NCBI GenBank assembly: GCA_051294375.1
Contig: CM119265.1
Span: forward strand, 12,571,564 to 12,635,563
DNA from: Paraspadella gotoi
Taxonomy: Eukaryota > Chaetognatha
Length of the DNA: 64,000 nucleotides
Reading direction: 5' to 3'
The position numbers and the translations under genes are program-made. This document shows, piece after piece, positions 22,318-34,345 of the stretch. Every line of letters starts with the position of its first letter. Within the stretch, counting starts at the first letter, position 1. The notes beneath the pieces are model-generated. The model searched no databases. It was given only the letters and a program-made list of their open reading frames with translations, and was not told where the DNA came from.

Positions 22318-25300
22318 TTAGCCGATCTTTTTCCCGCCGGAAAATCCACGATCCGATCGATCATTCTCCGCCTCGCTACGGATTCCCTCGATAGCTTCGT
22401 CGTCGGACGGTTTAGGATCGCCCCACAGGCTACACTTGTCGCATTTAGAGCATCTCTGACTCAGATTCTCACGATGCTGGCAAAAGTGGTAGCCATGCTC
22501 ATCGTTATACCCTTTGACCAGGGGTTTCCGGCAAACGTAGCATAGAATTGCTCCACAGCGGCAGGGGATCTTGTTGCAGCCGGCCTCCTGAAGAGCATGA
22601 ACAGTAGGGTGTGTCAAAATCTAAAAGTTGTTTTGATCCTAATTTACATCTAACACGATGGGGCAGGGTCAAAATAAATAGGTTTGGACGAATCGCCATT
22701 CAAATTGGTCTAACACCCTTACGTCTACCCTTGCTTAAAGACAGTTTAGCACACCTTTCACATCATAAGTCACTGTGTCTAAAGTATGAGAGATTTTTGA
22801 CATCCACCTTAGTTTATTAGTTGAAAAAATGTGCAAAATTAACTATATTTAAAATTTTAAGTCTTTACTACATCTCGCGCTCCACAACAGCATCCACAAC
22901 CTGCTGGAGAATGTACAAGCCACTGCATTGATGGCATTATCTATGAAGTTGTGGAGGTAACCTTAATATTTTCCCAATAAATTTTATTCATAACATAGGT
23001 ACTCTTTGTAATTGAGCATCATTTTTTTTAAAAAATTGTGTAGTCATATCCTGGAGGATAAATCCTGTACAGATTCTTTTAAAAAATAAATTATGCACAA
23101 AATAGTCATCAATAATTTTTGTTATGGCATCAATCAATAAAGGTAAATGGGTTAGCAATGTATGCTAAATTTCATTTTGATTGACCATGTACTTTTCAAG
23201 ATAGACTGTTTTAAAGCATTTTCAAAAAAAAATTTTAAACACTGATGGTCAAAAAAATATTAAAATTATTTCTTCAAAAATGGCTTCATTAGTTGAGAAA
23301 AGACTTTAATTTTATATTTTAACCATAATTTCATGAACTTCAATATCAACATGCTTGTAAGAGGCATTCCTAAATTTTTGAAGGATGTGGACGAACGGTT
23401 GTGGCTGAAGATCAACATTAAAAAAAGCAATAAGATTTTGTTGTATATCAAAATTATTTTTTTTATTGATATTGGACTTACACTTTGACTTTTTCATTAG
23501 GGTGTATCCACATTTTCTTAGATACTTGGATGTTCAGACTGCTTGAAGGATTGTAAATCTGTATATGAATTTTTCAAAAAACAGTAAATAAACATAATTC
23601 ACTTTATCAGTCCATCGGTCCGTCCCTACAATCTCGTCGGGCATTCACTTATATGTCATAAAATCGAATTATGATTAATTATGCAAAGGAATGATGTCTT
23701 TCCGTCCGTCTGTCTGTATCTGTCCGTCCGTCCCCCTTAGCAAAACACACCAATTACTCGTGATTTGATGGATGGATTGGAAAGAAATTTGTGTCTGGGA
23801 CCTGGGTAGGAAATTGTGTGATTGAGTTTGGAAATCAAGTTCCATGGGAATCGTCCGAGTGGAAATGAGTTAAAATAGAAAAAAAACAACAAAAATATAT
23901 TCACTATTTGAATGCCAACTACTCATGAGTGTATGAGGCGATTTTGTATGTGGGTAGGAAAGTGTGTGATTGAGCAGGAAATAAAGTCTCAATGGAATTG
24001 TCTGAGTGGAAATGAGTTTATGTGGAAAAAAAACCTGTTTTACTAATTGATTATGCTTCTTTTTCTTTTTATATTAAATGTAAATTCAAGTTGTATTAAT
24101 TAATCAAATAATTCATTTAGTTAATCAATTAGTCAATTAAATAATCAATAACTAATTACTAAGTCAATTAATTAATAAATTGATTATTCAATCAATCAAT
24201 TTATCTATTATTTATTTAATCAATCTGTTTAAGCTGCCTCGGTTTAATATCAAAATTTTCTATTTTGGCTGACTTTCTCGTAGACGACAATCGAGAATCC
24301 AACGATGTTTTTAAATGTTTAATTCTTTCAAACAGATGGAGACGAGGAATAAAAACAGTTTCAATTGTTTGTCACAATAAACAACACGTTTAAAATTCAC
24401 TTAAAAACAGCTTAATAAACGACGTCGCGCTAAACGAGGCAACTGCCTCTTACTTTTCTTCAGTTTGTTGTGAGCCGCGAGATGTAGTAAAGACTTGAAA
24501 TTTTAATATAGTTAATTTTGCACATTTTTCAACTAATAAACTAAGGTGGACGTCAAAATCTCTCATACTTTAGACCAGTGACTCATGATGTGAAAGGTGT
24601 GCTAAACTGTCTTTAAGCAAGGGTAGACGTAAGGGTTTAGACCAATTTGAATGGCGATTCGTCCAAACCTATTTATTTTGACCCTGCCCCATCGTGTTAG
24701 ATGTAAATTAGGATCAAAACAACTTTTAGATTTTGACACACCCTAGCATGAACAGTTAAAAATCTATTTTAAAAGATAAAATTATTTTCGGTAGCATTGA
24801 TTGTATAAGTAGCGGTAGCCGACCAAATTTCAAATTTTAATGGGAACAGCATTAAACTAATCCATTATTGTATTAATTATTGTATTAAAAATATTTTTTT
24901 TGCAAAAATGTTCAGAACCATGAGAATTCGCTAATTAATATTATTATGAAATTGGTACAACCAATAAAAAATTATCCATTCATTTAATAAATAAGCTATC
25001 TTGCCCCTGACTTTGGACAGCGCTTTGGTGTTTAAGGCCTCCATCACTTTTACAAGATAATTACATAGCAGGTCCTGCAAGCTTTCAATCAAGACTCTCT
25101 CACAGTCTCGTTTATTCACTCCCAGAGTACCTGGCTTCCCTATCAATGAAGTGGAAAATATTTCAAAGAATGTTTCAATTGTATGAAAAGACCACTCCCT
25201 TAAGTATTAGATCGCGGAATACTTATTGTACTCCGCACTAGCATCAAAATACAAGGAGCTGAATTTTATGAAATTGGTACATCGCTATTGGTATATCGCT

Positions 25301-27540
25301 ATATAATGTCAAAAAATTTTTTTGGATATTTTAAGTTTTTTTAATTGATTCTGATAGAGCTTAAAAAGTTAAGCAAAAAATATAATTACAACTTTTTAAA
25401 ATTTTGATGTTTTATTACTAAAAATGAGTAAAAACTGTTAAAATCATCGGATGATGATGATGATGATGATGATTTTTTAAGGTTTTTCCCAATTTTAACC
25501 CACCCACCCACCCATCAAAATATTGAAAAAAGAATTATACTTTGTGTAGATAACTTTTCATAAGCTATTTGAATCTGCTTTTAAAAATAAAAAAATTCCA
25601 AAAAAATTTTTGACATTTCCTATCTATAAATAAATATTAAAAAATTAATTAGTAATGCTTTTAGCCATTTTAGAAAATTTTGCTCCATTGAAAGTTTTCT
25701 CAGAAATGTATGTAGTTTCATTTGGAAAGGTTCCCAAATCAAACTTCTGACCCACTCCATTGACGACGTTTGGGTCTAGTATAAGATTAAAAAAAACAAC
25801 AAAAAAAGATTTGTTCAAACTTGCCTTGATCAATGGCGTTTGGCATTTGTGGCAGACGCGCAGCCGTTTCGCTGTCATCTTTTCCTCCGCGGTCTTGCGC
25901 AACTTCGCCTCATCGCTCTTCTCCACATCTGAGCACGATATCCCAATATGATTATCGTCCCAAGGCTCCTTGCATAGTCGGCAAGTAATTCGGCCACAGT
26001 CAGGACTATGACACTGGAACACATTGTCCTCGATCGGCATGAAACACTTGAAACTGCAGTGGGGACACTGAGCCAAATCCCGTTGATCGACTGTGGCCAA
26101 TCTCACAGATTCTTCTTGTTCCCTCTCGTCTAGAAGTTTAAGGGTTTTGACAGGGAGACATCCCTCAAGTTGGGAACGGGGAAATCCTTGCTCGCAGTCG
26201 CCCGTCATACATCGGAGATTGGCGCTTCCCTGACCGCCGATGGTTGACTCGGCGTAGCGGCGAAGGCAGTCTTTGCAGAAGAGATGGCCTTCAAAGCACT
26301 GGACGAGGTTGTCAAAGTCATGTTCGTCAAAACAGCATTGGCACTCGAATAGCGATGGTAATGGAGGATTTGCATTCCGAACAGCACTTTCAGGAATCGC
26401 TGATGCGCCTCGTAATTCATTTTCCGAAAAAAAATTTTGGACATTATTAGTCTTTAAAGTCTTATTTCCTGGGTCCATACTAGCGCCAAGCTCATCCACC
26501 AAAAAAGGGTTCCCCAAATTGGTTAGAATTACTTCTTGTAGGAGTGGATCTTCATAACCAGATATATTATCCAACGTTTCGATTCTAGAGTCACTGTTAA
26601 TCATTACAAGTTTTGAATCTCCCGGCTTCTTTATCTCCGAGCAGGTCCGACCATAATGATTGTTATCATAAGGTTCTTTGCAGATCCGGCAAGTAGCTTG
26701 ACCACAATCTGGCTTTCGGCAGAGAAGTATAGTCTCTTCGGGATCCAAAATGCACTTGAAGCTGCAGTGTGGGCACTGGTGCAAGTCTCTCTCATCCATT
26801 AAAGCCAGACGAACTGACTCTTTCTGTTCCCACTCATCAAGAAGTTGCAGCGTCGCCAATGGGAGAAACGCTTGTAGCTGGTCGCGGGGGAAACCTCTCT
26901 CACAATTCTCCATCATGCAGTGGAATGTTGCTCCACCCTGTCCACCGATCGTCGGCTTGGCATAGCGGAGGAGGCATTCATGACAGAATATGTGACCCTC
27001 GAAGCACTGAATCAGAGAATCGTCCGTCTGATCAAAATAGCAACACTGGCACTTCCAACGATCTTCGGTTGTGTTATGAATAACAGTTTTGTTGGTTGAT
27101 GAAGACGTTGCCATGGCTTCTTGATGGATGTTAGATTCGTGCAAAGACCGACTGGGATCAGGATTTGTTGGGAAGGAAGTCGCGCCTTCGCAACTGGAAT
27201 TTATATTTTGAGCATCCAACTCGTTGATGTCCATCAAAGGACGCCACCGAGCAACCATAGCGGCGACAAGATCTTCCGCCGTCGAAAAGTCTTCTAGATT
27301 GGCGAGAACTTCCTGTTGTAGTAACTGCGCGTCAAATTGGGGTAAAACAATAAGCAATTGAGCCACAGAATCGTTAATCATAACAAAGTCGCGCAGCTTT
27401 TGTTCCTCCTCTTTTCCCGTTGCAGTTCCTGCGCACCGGGCCGAACTTTCCAAGGTCGTTGACTCGTATTTGGCGTCGTCGAGATTCTTGTTTCGATCGC
27501 ACGGGATGACTTCAGACGTAGACTGTAGATTGTCACCCAT
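22318..27540 (-). CDS. RBR-type E3 ubiquitin ligase, RNF216/Triad3-like, with duplicated RING1-IBR
   Basis: Two exons: 27540-25825 (572 codons) and 22587-22318 (89 codons plus stop TAA), joined in phase 0, giving 661 aa. RBR ligases take ubiquitin from the E2 at RING1 and pass it through a catalytic cysteine in the last (RING2/Rcat) domain. Residues ~164-300 and ~400-536 are two related RING1-IBR modules; both have FEGHxFCxxCLxRYA and QCPHCSFKC, and both are preceded by a related helical stretch (~53-96 and ~312-355). Only the second is followed by Rcat: CHKCQTPLIK (563-572), then exon 2 with EAGCNKIPCRCG, whose Cys576 is the expected catalytic residue, then HxFCQH and CDKCSLW, as in RNF216. 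The intron (22588-25824) begins with GC rather than GT and contains a 2.1-kb transposon and a 320-bp repeat. Retention would add 59 codons and remove the catalytic cysteine. Confidence 0.93.
22595..22604. repeat. Left 10-bp target-site duplication (GCATGAACAG)
   Basis: Perfect match to 24746-24755 on the other side of the transposon. Confidence 0.9.
22605..24745. mobile_element. 2.14-kb fold-back transposon with ~280-bp inverted repeats
   Basis: The left arm (22605 to ~22885) begins TAGGGTGTGTCAAAATC and the right arm (~24475-24745) is its inverse, about 95% identical by eye. A perfect 10-bp duplication GCATGAACAG flanks it. Long inverted repeats with 9-11-bp target duplications are typical of Mutator-like (MULE) elements. 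The interior is AT-rich, with no transposase reading frame visible, so it is non-autonomous. It lies inside the RBR gene intron, ending 4 bp before the acceptor CAG. Confidence 0.88.
24746..24755. repeat. Right 10-bp target-site duplication (GCATGAACAG)
   Basis: Perfect copy of 22595-22604. Confidence 0.9.
24943..25280 (-). repeat. Dispersed ~320-bp repeat, minus-strand copy
   Basis: An inverted copy of the unit at 4779-5142 with few differences. It carries a 71-codon open frame (24931-25146, minus) that begins MIGKPGTLGVNK. It lies in the RBR gene intron upstream of the fold-back element. The function, if any, of the frame is unknown. Confidence 0.8.
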
Positions 27541-29346
27541 GTTCTTTTATTTTTTAACAATACCGAGTTTTTCCTTTAATTTAAAAAAAAAATGTTATTT
27601 ATTTAGCGGTTAAAAGCATATTTCTGTTTTTTATTAAAAGAATCTGGGAAATGTTGCCGCGGAGTTGTTTTTTTTTCGAACCGGCCGAAATAAAACGTGA
27701 TTCATATCTTTTCTTTGGCGACCAGTTTGAACTGGTTAGTTTTTTTCTTTATTTAATTGTTTCCGTGCTGGCTTTTTCAAAAGTCGCTGTCAGTTTTTAA
27801 GTGATTTATAAAAATTTCTTTTAATCTTTTGTCATCTATTTGGTTATGCCTGGTGATACTTTTCCAACTTAATAACTTAATCTTAAGAACGAAACTGAAA
27901 TAACAAAAGTGATCAGTGATCCGATTTTATTTCCTCATTACTCAGAAAAAACCTACTTTATTTTTTGTTCGATAAGTAGTTCCGCCTTAGATTGATTTCA
28001 GATCAAGTGAAATTTCTCGAAATTATCAAGGAAACAGATCGAGCTGTGAATACGAAAGTCTGTGACTAAAAATCGCTGGATCGAGCTTAAAACCATTGCC
28101 TTGAATCTATATAATGTATATTTACAGCCCCTTGTAGTGACTAAACTCTCGAGAAAAAAATAAAAGGGACTATAAAAAGTAAAAAAAACTGGGAAAAGAA
28201 AGAAAAAAAAAAGAAAGGAACGGGAGGAAGGAGAAAAAAGAGCGGGAGTCGTCTCGCTTAAATTTTTCCCCGAGGTTATTCATTACTCGTTTATCCTTGG
28301 CACCGTCTCGTCCCCGGTGACCCAAGGACGTAACCTCGTTGTTTTAGGTGAAGAGGATTTCTCTTCTCCGCCTTCGAAAAACCGTCGCTCGCGAATTTGC
28401 GGCTCAACTTTGTTTTATGGCGGGAAAAAAAATGGCGGGAAAAGTACGCGGGGTTTTCTTTTAAAAAAAAGTTGGGGGCTATGGAGAGAAGGAGAGGCGT
28501 AAGTTTTTAACTTATATCATGTCTTAGTACCGATTTATATTTGCTCCTTTATTTGGTTGATAATTAGATTTAGGTCAATTTGTTTAATAAACAATCATCG
28601 TTCTTTCGCAACTGGAATTTTCAAATTAATCATTCCCGTTAATATTTTGGTTACAAAAAACCGTAAATAAGTCGTTACGCAACCGCGGGTTTCTCGAGCT
28701 TTACCGATCCTCGTAGATCTCACCAGATTATTACACTTACTCTCCGAATTCACGAACGATCGTTCACCCATCGCGTTGTGATCATCCAACCATCTCCCCC
28801 TAAATCACCGACTTTACTCGACGGCCAGTCGACTCCTCTAAAACTCCGTTTTATTGCTACACCTCCCCTCAATACCTCACTTCTCGACTTCGCTCCTATT
28901 CCCCTAAGCTTTAAATCGTCGGCTCCGCCTCCCTGCCCTCTCACCCATAAATCGCTTCCTCCCGCCACGCCTCAATAACCCGCTTCCCTCAGGACTACAA
29001 CCGCCTTCTTCGCCGAAACGAACGAAACTCCACCTTCAAATTGTAAAACCTGACGCGGCCGACGCAGAGGATGAAATCCAGCCGACGAAACCTCGCTTTA
29101 TAAGTATAACCCCGTCCCGCCATCTCCCCTTTACCCTTTTTTACGATCGGCGGCTCGACGCGAGTTTGTCGGCTTTGCCTCTCGTTTTTTGATCCGTTGA
29201 TAATCGTCGTTGCTAATGAGAAAAAAATTTCAAATAAAATTCCCTCTTCTCTAATCTTGTTTCTTAAATTGAGAATAGGAAAAAAAAATATCGCGTGCTT
29301 AATTAATTCTCCCTTCGAAGGAGAGAGCTATCTAGTTACCGTATTG

Positions 29347-29385
<39 letters not shown>

Positions 29386-29427
29386 TCCCATTTCAATACG
29401 ATCGGCGTTAGGAATTCACAGCTTCGC
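29386..29427 (+). repeat. Short segment repeated across an assembly gap
   Basis: CATTTCAATACGATCGGCG and the bases after it recur at 29636-29676, just past the N-gap and the (CT)n run. This points to a scaffolding overlap. Confidence 0.85.
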
Positions 29428-29452
29428 NNNNNNNNNNNNNNNNNNNNNNNNN
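29428..29452. other. Assembly gap (25 N) at the edge of a (CT)n run
   Basis: A run of N followed directly by a (CT)n microsatellite of about 55 bp. Confidence 0.99.
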
Positions 29453-29514
<62 letters not shown>

Positions 29515-29675
29515 GTTCTGTCATTTCCACCTTACGTATCCTCCTCTCACGGATCTAACTAATCCCTTCCCCCCACCCCCCCCCTGTCTCCATCTCATTC
29601 TGCTGCCTTCTTTCCGCCTTGGATTTAATTTTAATCCCATTTCAATACGATCGGCGTTAGGAATTCACAGCTTCG

Positions 29676-29818
29676 CTCCCCCGCATTTTTTCCTCATTTC
29701 GTTTTCCGATCGGTGAAGTCTCTTTTCTCTCTTTCCTCCCGGTTTTTTCACTGTCGCCGATTTTGTTGGGACGCGAATATCCATCGTCTGTGGACTGTAT
29801 TTTTCTGTCCATTTGAGG

Positions 29819-29889
<71 letters not shown>

Positions 29890-30586
29890 GAGCATCGTCC
29901 CTCCTCCGCGACAATTGGCTACAACCATTCACCTTTAACCTCGCTACTCACTACTCGCCTCCATCCTTTCCACAAACCCCAGCCCACCTCCAGCCACCCC
30001 CCATCCACCCACTCCGGATGGGCATCCGGGGAATCGAATGGTTTTCTGACTGGCGCGTTCCAGTCTTAGATTCATTAGTCGCTTAGAGGAAACCCCCCCT
30101 GCCCACTCCCTGCCCCCCCTGTCCTCTTCCTCGCGCTCTTCTCTTCATTCCTATTTTCCCTCATCCTCTTTATTTTTTTCCTTCCATGTTTTTTTTATAT
30201 TCTTTTAATTTCTTCTTCTACTCTTCTTTCTCTTCTCCACAGCCTCCTTCTTATTCTATTTTGTCACTCCTACTTCCTGCACTTTCTTCTTTGCGCTTCT
30301 CCTCTCCCTTCTATTCATGATGTCTCAACGCATTCATCTTTCTCGCGGTAACAAAGATTTTAGTTTTTAACTACCGTAACGAATACATATCAAATAGACT
30401 TAAAATTTTTTTAAAATTTTACTATGTTTTTAATTTTTGAATATCTATAGTCTTAGGTGAAAAATTATAAAAACTTTCTTAAGTCATTAAGTACAATCAG
30501 TTAATAGTCGCTCGCCCTAATCTGAATAGTTGCAAAGTAGAAAAAAGTAATCAATAGATATAAAATATAAATAATTACGGGCTTGG
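29676..30586 (+). repeat. Copy 1 of a ~0.9-kb tandem duplication
   Basis: From CTCCCCCGCATTTTTTCC to ATAATTACGGGCTT. It matches 30653-31588 throughout, differing in microsatellite length and single homopolymer bases. It includes a (CT)n array at 29819-29886. Confidence 0.9.
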
Positions 30587-30652
30587 AAAGAGACAGTAAA
30601 TTTATTGTTATGTGTTAGTGACAAGAACATTCAATGTAAGCAGTCCTGAGCT

Positions 30653-30819
30653 TCTCCCCCGCATTTTTTCCTCATTTCGTTTTCCGATCGGTGAAGTCTC
30701 TTTTTCTCTCTTTCCTCCCGGGTTTTTTTCACTGTCGCCGATTTTGTTGGGACGCGAATATCCATCGTCTGTGGACTGTATTTTTCTGTCCATTTGAGGC
30801 CTCTCTCTCTCTCTCTCTT

Positions 30820-30890
<71 letters not shown>

Positions 30891-31588
30891 GCAGAGCATC
30901 GTCCCTCCTCCGCGACAATTGGCTACAACCATTCACCTTTAACCTCGCTACTCACTACTCGCCTCCATCCTTTCCACCAAAACCCCAGCCCACCTCCAGC
31001 CACCCCCCATCCACCCACTCCGGATGGGCATCCGGGGAATCGAATGGTTTTCTGACTGGCGCGTTCCAGTCTTAGATTCATTAGTCGCTTAGAGGAAACC
31101 CCCCCGCCCACTCCCTGCCCCCCCTGTCCTCTTCCTCGCGCTCTTCTCTTCATTCCTATTTTCCCTCATCCTCTTTATTTTTTCCTTCCATGTTTTTTTT
31201 TATATTCTTTTAATTTCTTCTCTTCTACCTTTTTTCTCCACAGCCTCCTTCCTTACTTCTATTTTGTCACTCCTACTTCCTGCACTTTCTTCTTTGCGCT
31301 TCTCCTCTCCCTTCTATTCATGATGTCTCAACGGCATTCATCTTTCTCGCGGTAACAAAGATTTTAGTTTTTAACTACCGTAACGAATACATATCAAATA
31401 GACTTAAAATTTTTTTTAAATTTTACTATGTTTTTAATTTTTGAATATCTATAGTCTTAGGTGAAAAATTATAAAAACTTTCTTAAGTCATTAAGTACAA
31501 TCAGTTAATAGTCGCTCGCCCTAATCTGAATAGTTGCAAAGTAGAAAAAAGTAATCAATAGATATAAAATATAAATAATTACGGGCTT
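30653..31588 (+). repeat. Copy 2 of the ~0.9-kb tandem duplication
   Basis: Second copy; its (CT)n array (30801-30888) has an extra interruption. The two copies are separated by about 65 bp of unrelated sequence. Confidence 0.9.
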
Positions 31589-32261
31589 TACGGCGAAACC
31601 TCATATCAAAATATTAAACACGATTTAAAACTTATGCCTCTACCTCTTCGAGTATGAAGGCGCAGGATTCGTCGGCGTTTAAAGCTGAAAAGTCAGCCAA
31701 AAAATCAGCCGAAGCGCAGAGCAGTAAACCTTGAGAATTCACTGTTGTTTTCTTTATCGATCTCGCATTGATTATGGTCAACTTCGTCGCTTTCATCTTG
31801 ATCGTAGTTCTCATCGTCGTCGCTATTGTAAAGCCAGAACGCCGACTCCTCTTTTGTCTTCTGGCATCGTCCGTTGTGAATCGGTTTCTCTCTCTCTCTC
31901 TCGCCTGTTTTGAAGTTTGTAAATTATTCCCGATAAAAATTATGACTTCCCTTTAAGTTCGCGACATAAAGCCGGGAAAATGGGATGATAATGACAACAT
32001 GAACAACAACAACGACCACCGGAGAATATAAAGTAACAGTAACAGCGTCAAAATCAGCGGCAAACACATTAGCAAACGCCACGAGAAAACTTGTGAAACG
32101 CCAGAAGATTTTTCGGAGAATAATTAATTCATAAGTGAAATAACGTTCGACGAGAACGACACTATAAAGACCGTCGACAAGGATCACGGTGTGTCAGAAT
32201 ATAAAAGAACACAAATTATTTCATGCTTTTAAAAACACCAATAAAACTCCACTCTTGTAAT

Positions 32262-33113
32262 CTTGTAATATTTGTCAAAATTCTTGCGAATTTCAAAGAA
32301 CGCAAATTAATGCTTATAAATGAAGATGGGAGACAGTACGCTAAAACAACATAAAGTTATCCAAACAAATGAAAAAAACTTTACTCATAAAAATTCTCAT
32401 AAATTATTTAAATTTCAACATGACATTAAGCAACACAAATTGGTGCATGCTGATCTAAAACTCTTTAGATGTCAAGTAGTTTTAGAAAGACTTAATTTGA
32501 TTTATGTAAAAAAAAATGTACTCAAGAGTAATATAAGTCAAGATTCATTTAAAGGAGAACAGGAAATGAAAAAGCACAAATTAGGTTACATTGATAAAAA
32601 TGATTTTTATTGTGATGTTTGCCAAATATCATTAACAAGTAAACACACCTTAAAAATACACAAATTGACACATTCCAATGAACGGCCTTTTCGATGTGAT
32701 ATTTGTCAAATTCCATTCAAGCATAATCATCACCTTACCAGACACTTGTTAACTCACTCTACTGAAAAAGTTTTATTTGTAATATTTGTAATGAATCATT
32801 CCGACAAAAATATCACTTAAAAAGGCACAAATTAACCCACACCAATGAGAGACCATTTAGTTGTGATACTTGTCAAATATCGTTCACACGTGAACACCAT
32901 TTGAAAAGACACAAATTAACCCATTTAAAGACAAACGAATCAATCAAGGCTTTCAGTTGCAATGTCTGCAAAAAGTCATTTGGACAACACTACCATCTAA
33001 AAAGGCACCAATTAATCCACACCAAAGAAAAGCCTTTTATTTGCGACATTTGCCAACTCGCCTTCGCACAAAACTATAGATTGCATAAGCATAAATTAAG
33101 CCATGCAAGATGA
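32262..33113 (+). pseudogene. C2H2 zinc-finger gene with a frameshift, probably decaying
   Basis: An intronless open frame from 32320 encodes degenerate fingers (His pairs present, Cys pairs missing), then two good C2H2 fingers (FYCDVC..., FRCDIC...). Near 32770 the linker THSTEK is followed by a one-base loss; the other frame then gives four good fingers (FICNIC, FSCDTC, FSCNVC, FICDIC) to a TGA stop at 33111-33113. Further upstream (~32269) CNICQNSCEFQRTQ looks like another eroded finger ending in a stop. Such arrays bind DNA and usually act as transcription regulators. The lost cysteines at the 5' end argue for a pseudogene; the single-base break alone could be an assembly error. Confidence 0.7.
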
Positions 33114-34271
33114 TAATTTTTATCGCACGATCTTTGATAATTTAAGTATCATTAAATTGTCATTCATAATCAACAATTTGGTCTTTCAAACTAGTTCTGA
33201 CGTGACTGCTTTAACTGGCACAATTAAATCACAGTTCACATTTAGTTTCAGGACATTTAAATAAGGTTCTAGAATTACAAAAAATATCTGAAATAGAGCC
33301 CGTGTCGAGGCATTGGGAAATTATGTTAACCACACCATCAATTAAAACTTTCCGAATTTAGCCAAGATTCCTGCTCTTTTTTTATTGTTTTCGTCGAATT
33401 CTTTGCACTATATGTTTCATATCCCGTCAATCCCTTCATTTCGTTTTAATTTTTTTCACTGTCTTTTCACAATTGATTAAATATTCATGAAATTGATTAA
33501 ATAGTGTCTCAATTCCCGTCTTTCTCTTTATGACATTCATAGTTATTATATAATCAGCAAAGGCTCTATCAGACTCTACTAGGAATTCCCTTCATTTTGT
33601 CGTCAATGAAAATTGAGGTGAACCTTGTTTGATTCCTTTTCGTTAAACACACGAGGACGATGGAAGCCTGTGTGTTTTGTTGTCAAGAACGCCCACTGCG
33701 TCAATATTTAAATTTTTAAAGTTTGTCAATTTAAGAATGACGTCGTAATCGTTTGCAGTTTATTGAATGTCGCTCGCTTCTCCAATTTAAACGCTAACGT
33801 AAACACCGTCGCAGGCTACCGCAAACCGACTCATGCAAACGCTACCCTAGGCCTAACCACGTTTTATTTATCCTTGCTTTACCGATGGGGAAAAAAAATG
33901 ATGAGGCGATTTTTCGCGTTTAGCATAATTAGACGTCCCTCCTTGAAGCCATAGTTAGTTTCCTTGGAGGAGAAGCACTCATTTTTTTTCATCCACTGCT
34001 CCCAAATCCCTCGTCACTCACCCTCTTTCCTATTACCTGAAAGGATACGTACAGGATCTGACAACAAACAGGGTGTGCCTACGGACGCGACTGTTAAGTT
34101 TATAGAAACTACAGTCTTTTTTCTTTCGTTGTGAAACAAAAAAAAATTCGTTATGAAAAATCAAATTTCAAATTTAATTTTATTATATTTTTTATATGGT
34201 CAACGAGTTAATTTGCTTTTTACGAGCTTATTTACCGAGCTTACTTTTTCATCAGAATCCGCAGCCGACGT

Positions 34272-34345
34272 TCCCTGTCCGTGAATCGAACCCGCAACGG
34301 TCCGCGCGGCAGTCAAGCATTCTCCCATTTAATCCAGTCCGACCA
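34272..34345 (-). mobile_element. tRNA-derived (tRNA-Gly-like) sequence, probably SINE head or tRNA pseudogene
   Basis: The minus strand shows a B-box-like GGGTTCGATTC (34283-34293) and upstream GAATGCTTGACTGCCGCGCGG, resembling the anticodon region of tRNA-Gly(GCC). The T- and acceptor-stem pairing is poor, so I do not call a functional tRNA. Confidence 0.4.

Larger units (their letters stand above)
27541..32261. other. Intergenic stretch between RBR ligase and zinc-finger gene
   Basis: Contains the 0.9-kb tandem duplication, a gap and (CT)n arrays. At 31654-31730 a 26-codon frame (MKAQDSSAFKAEKSAKKSAE...) is followed by a hydrophobic frame at 31779-31840 (MVNFVAFILIVVLIVVAIV); I could not join them by splice signals. 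Confidence 0.45.

Noticed and set aside
25441-25472. Short (GAT)n run as a coding feature
   Set aside because: Simple repeat inside the RBR gene intron region, with stops in flanking sequence.
31632-31840. Small minus-strand frame and small plus-strand frames including a hydrophobic segment
   Set aside because: Competing short frames on both strands with no consistent splice chain.
34272-34345. Functional tRNA-Gly gene
   Set aside because: The anticodon region and B-box look right, but the stems do not pair well; called tRNA-derived instead.
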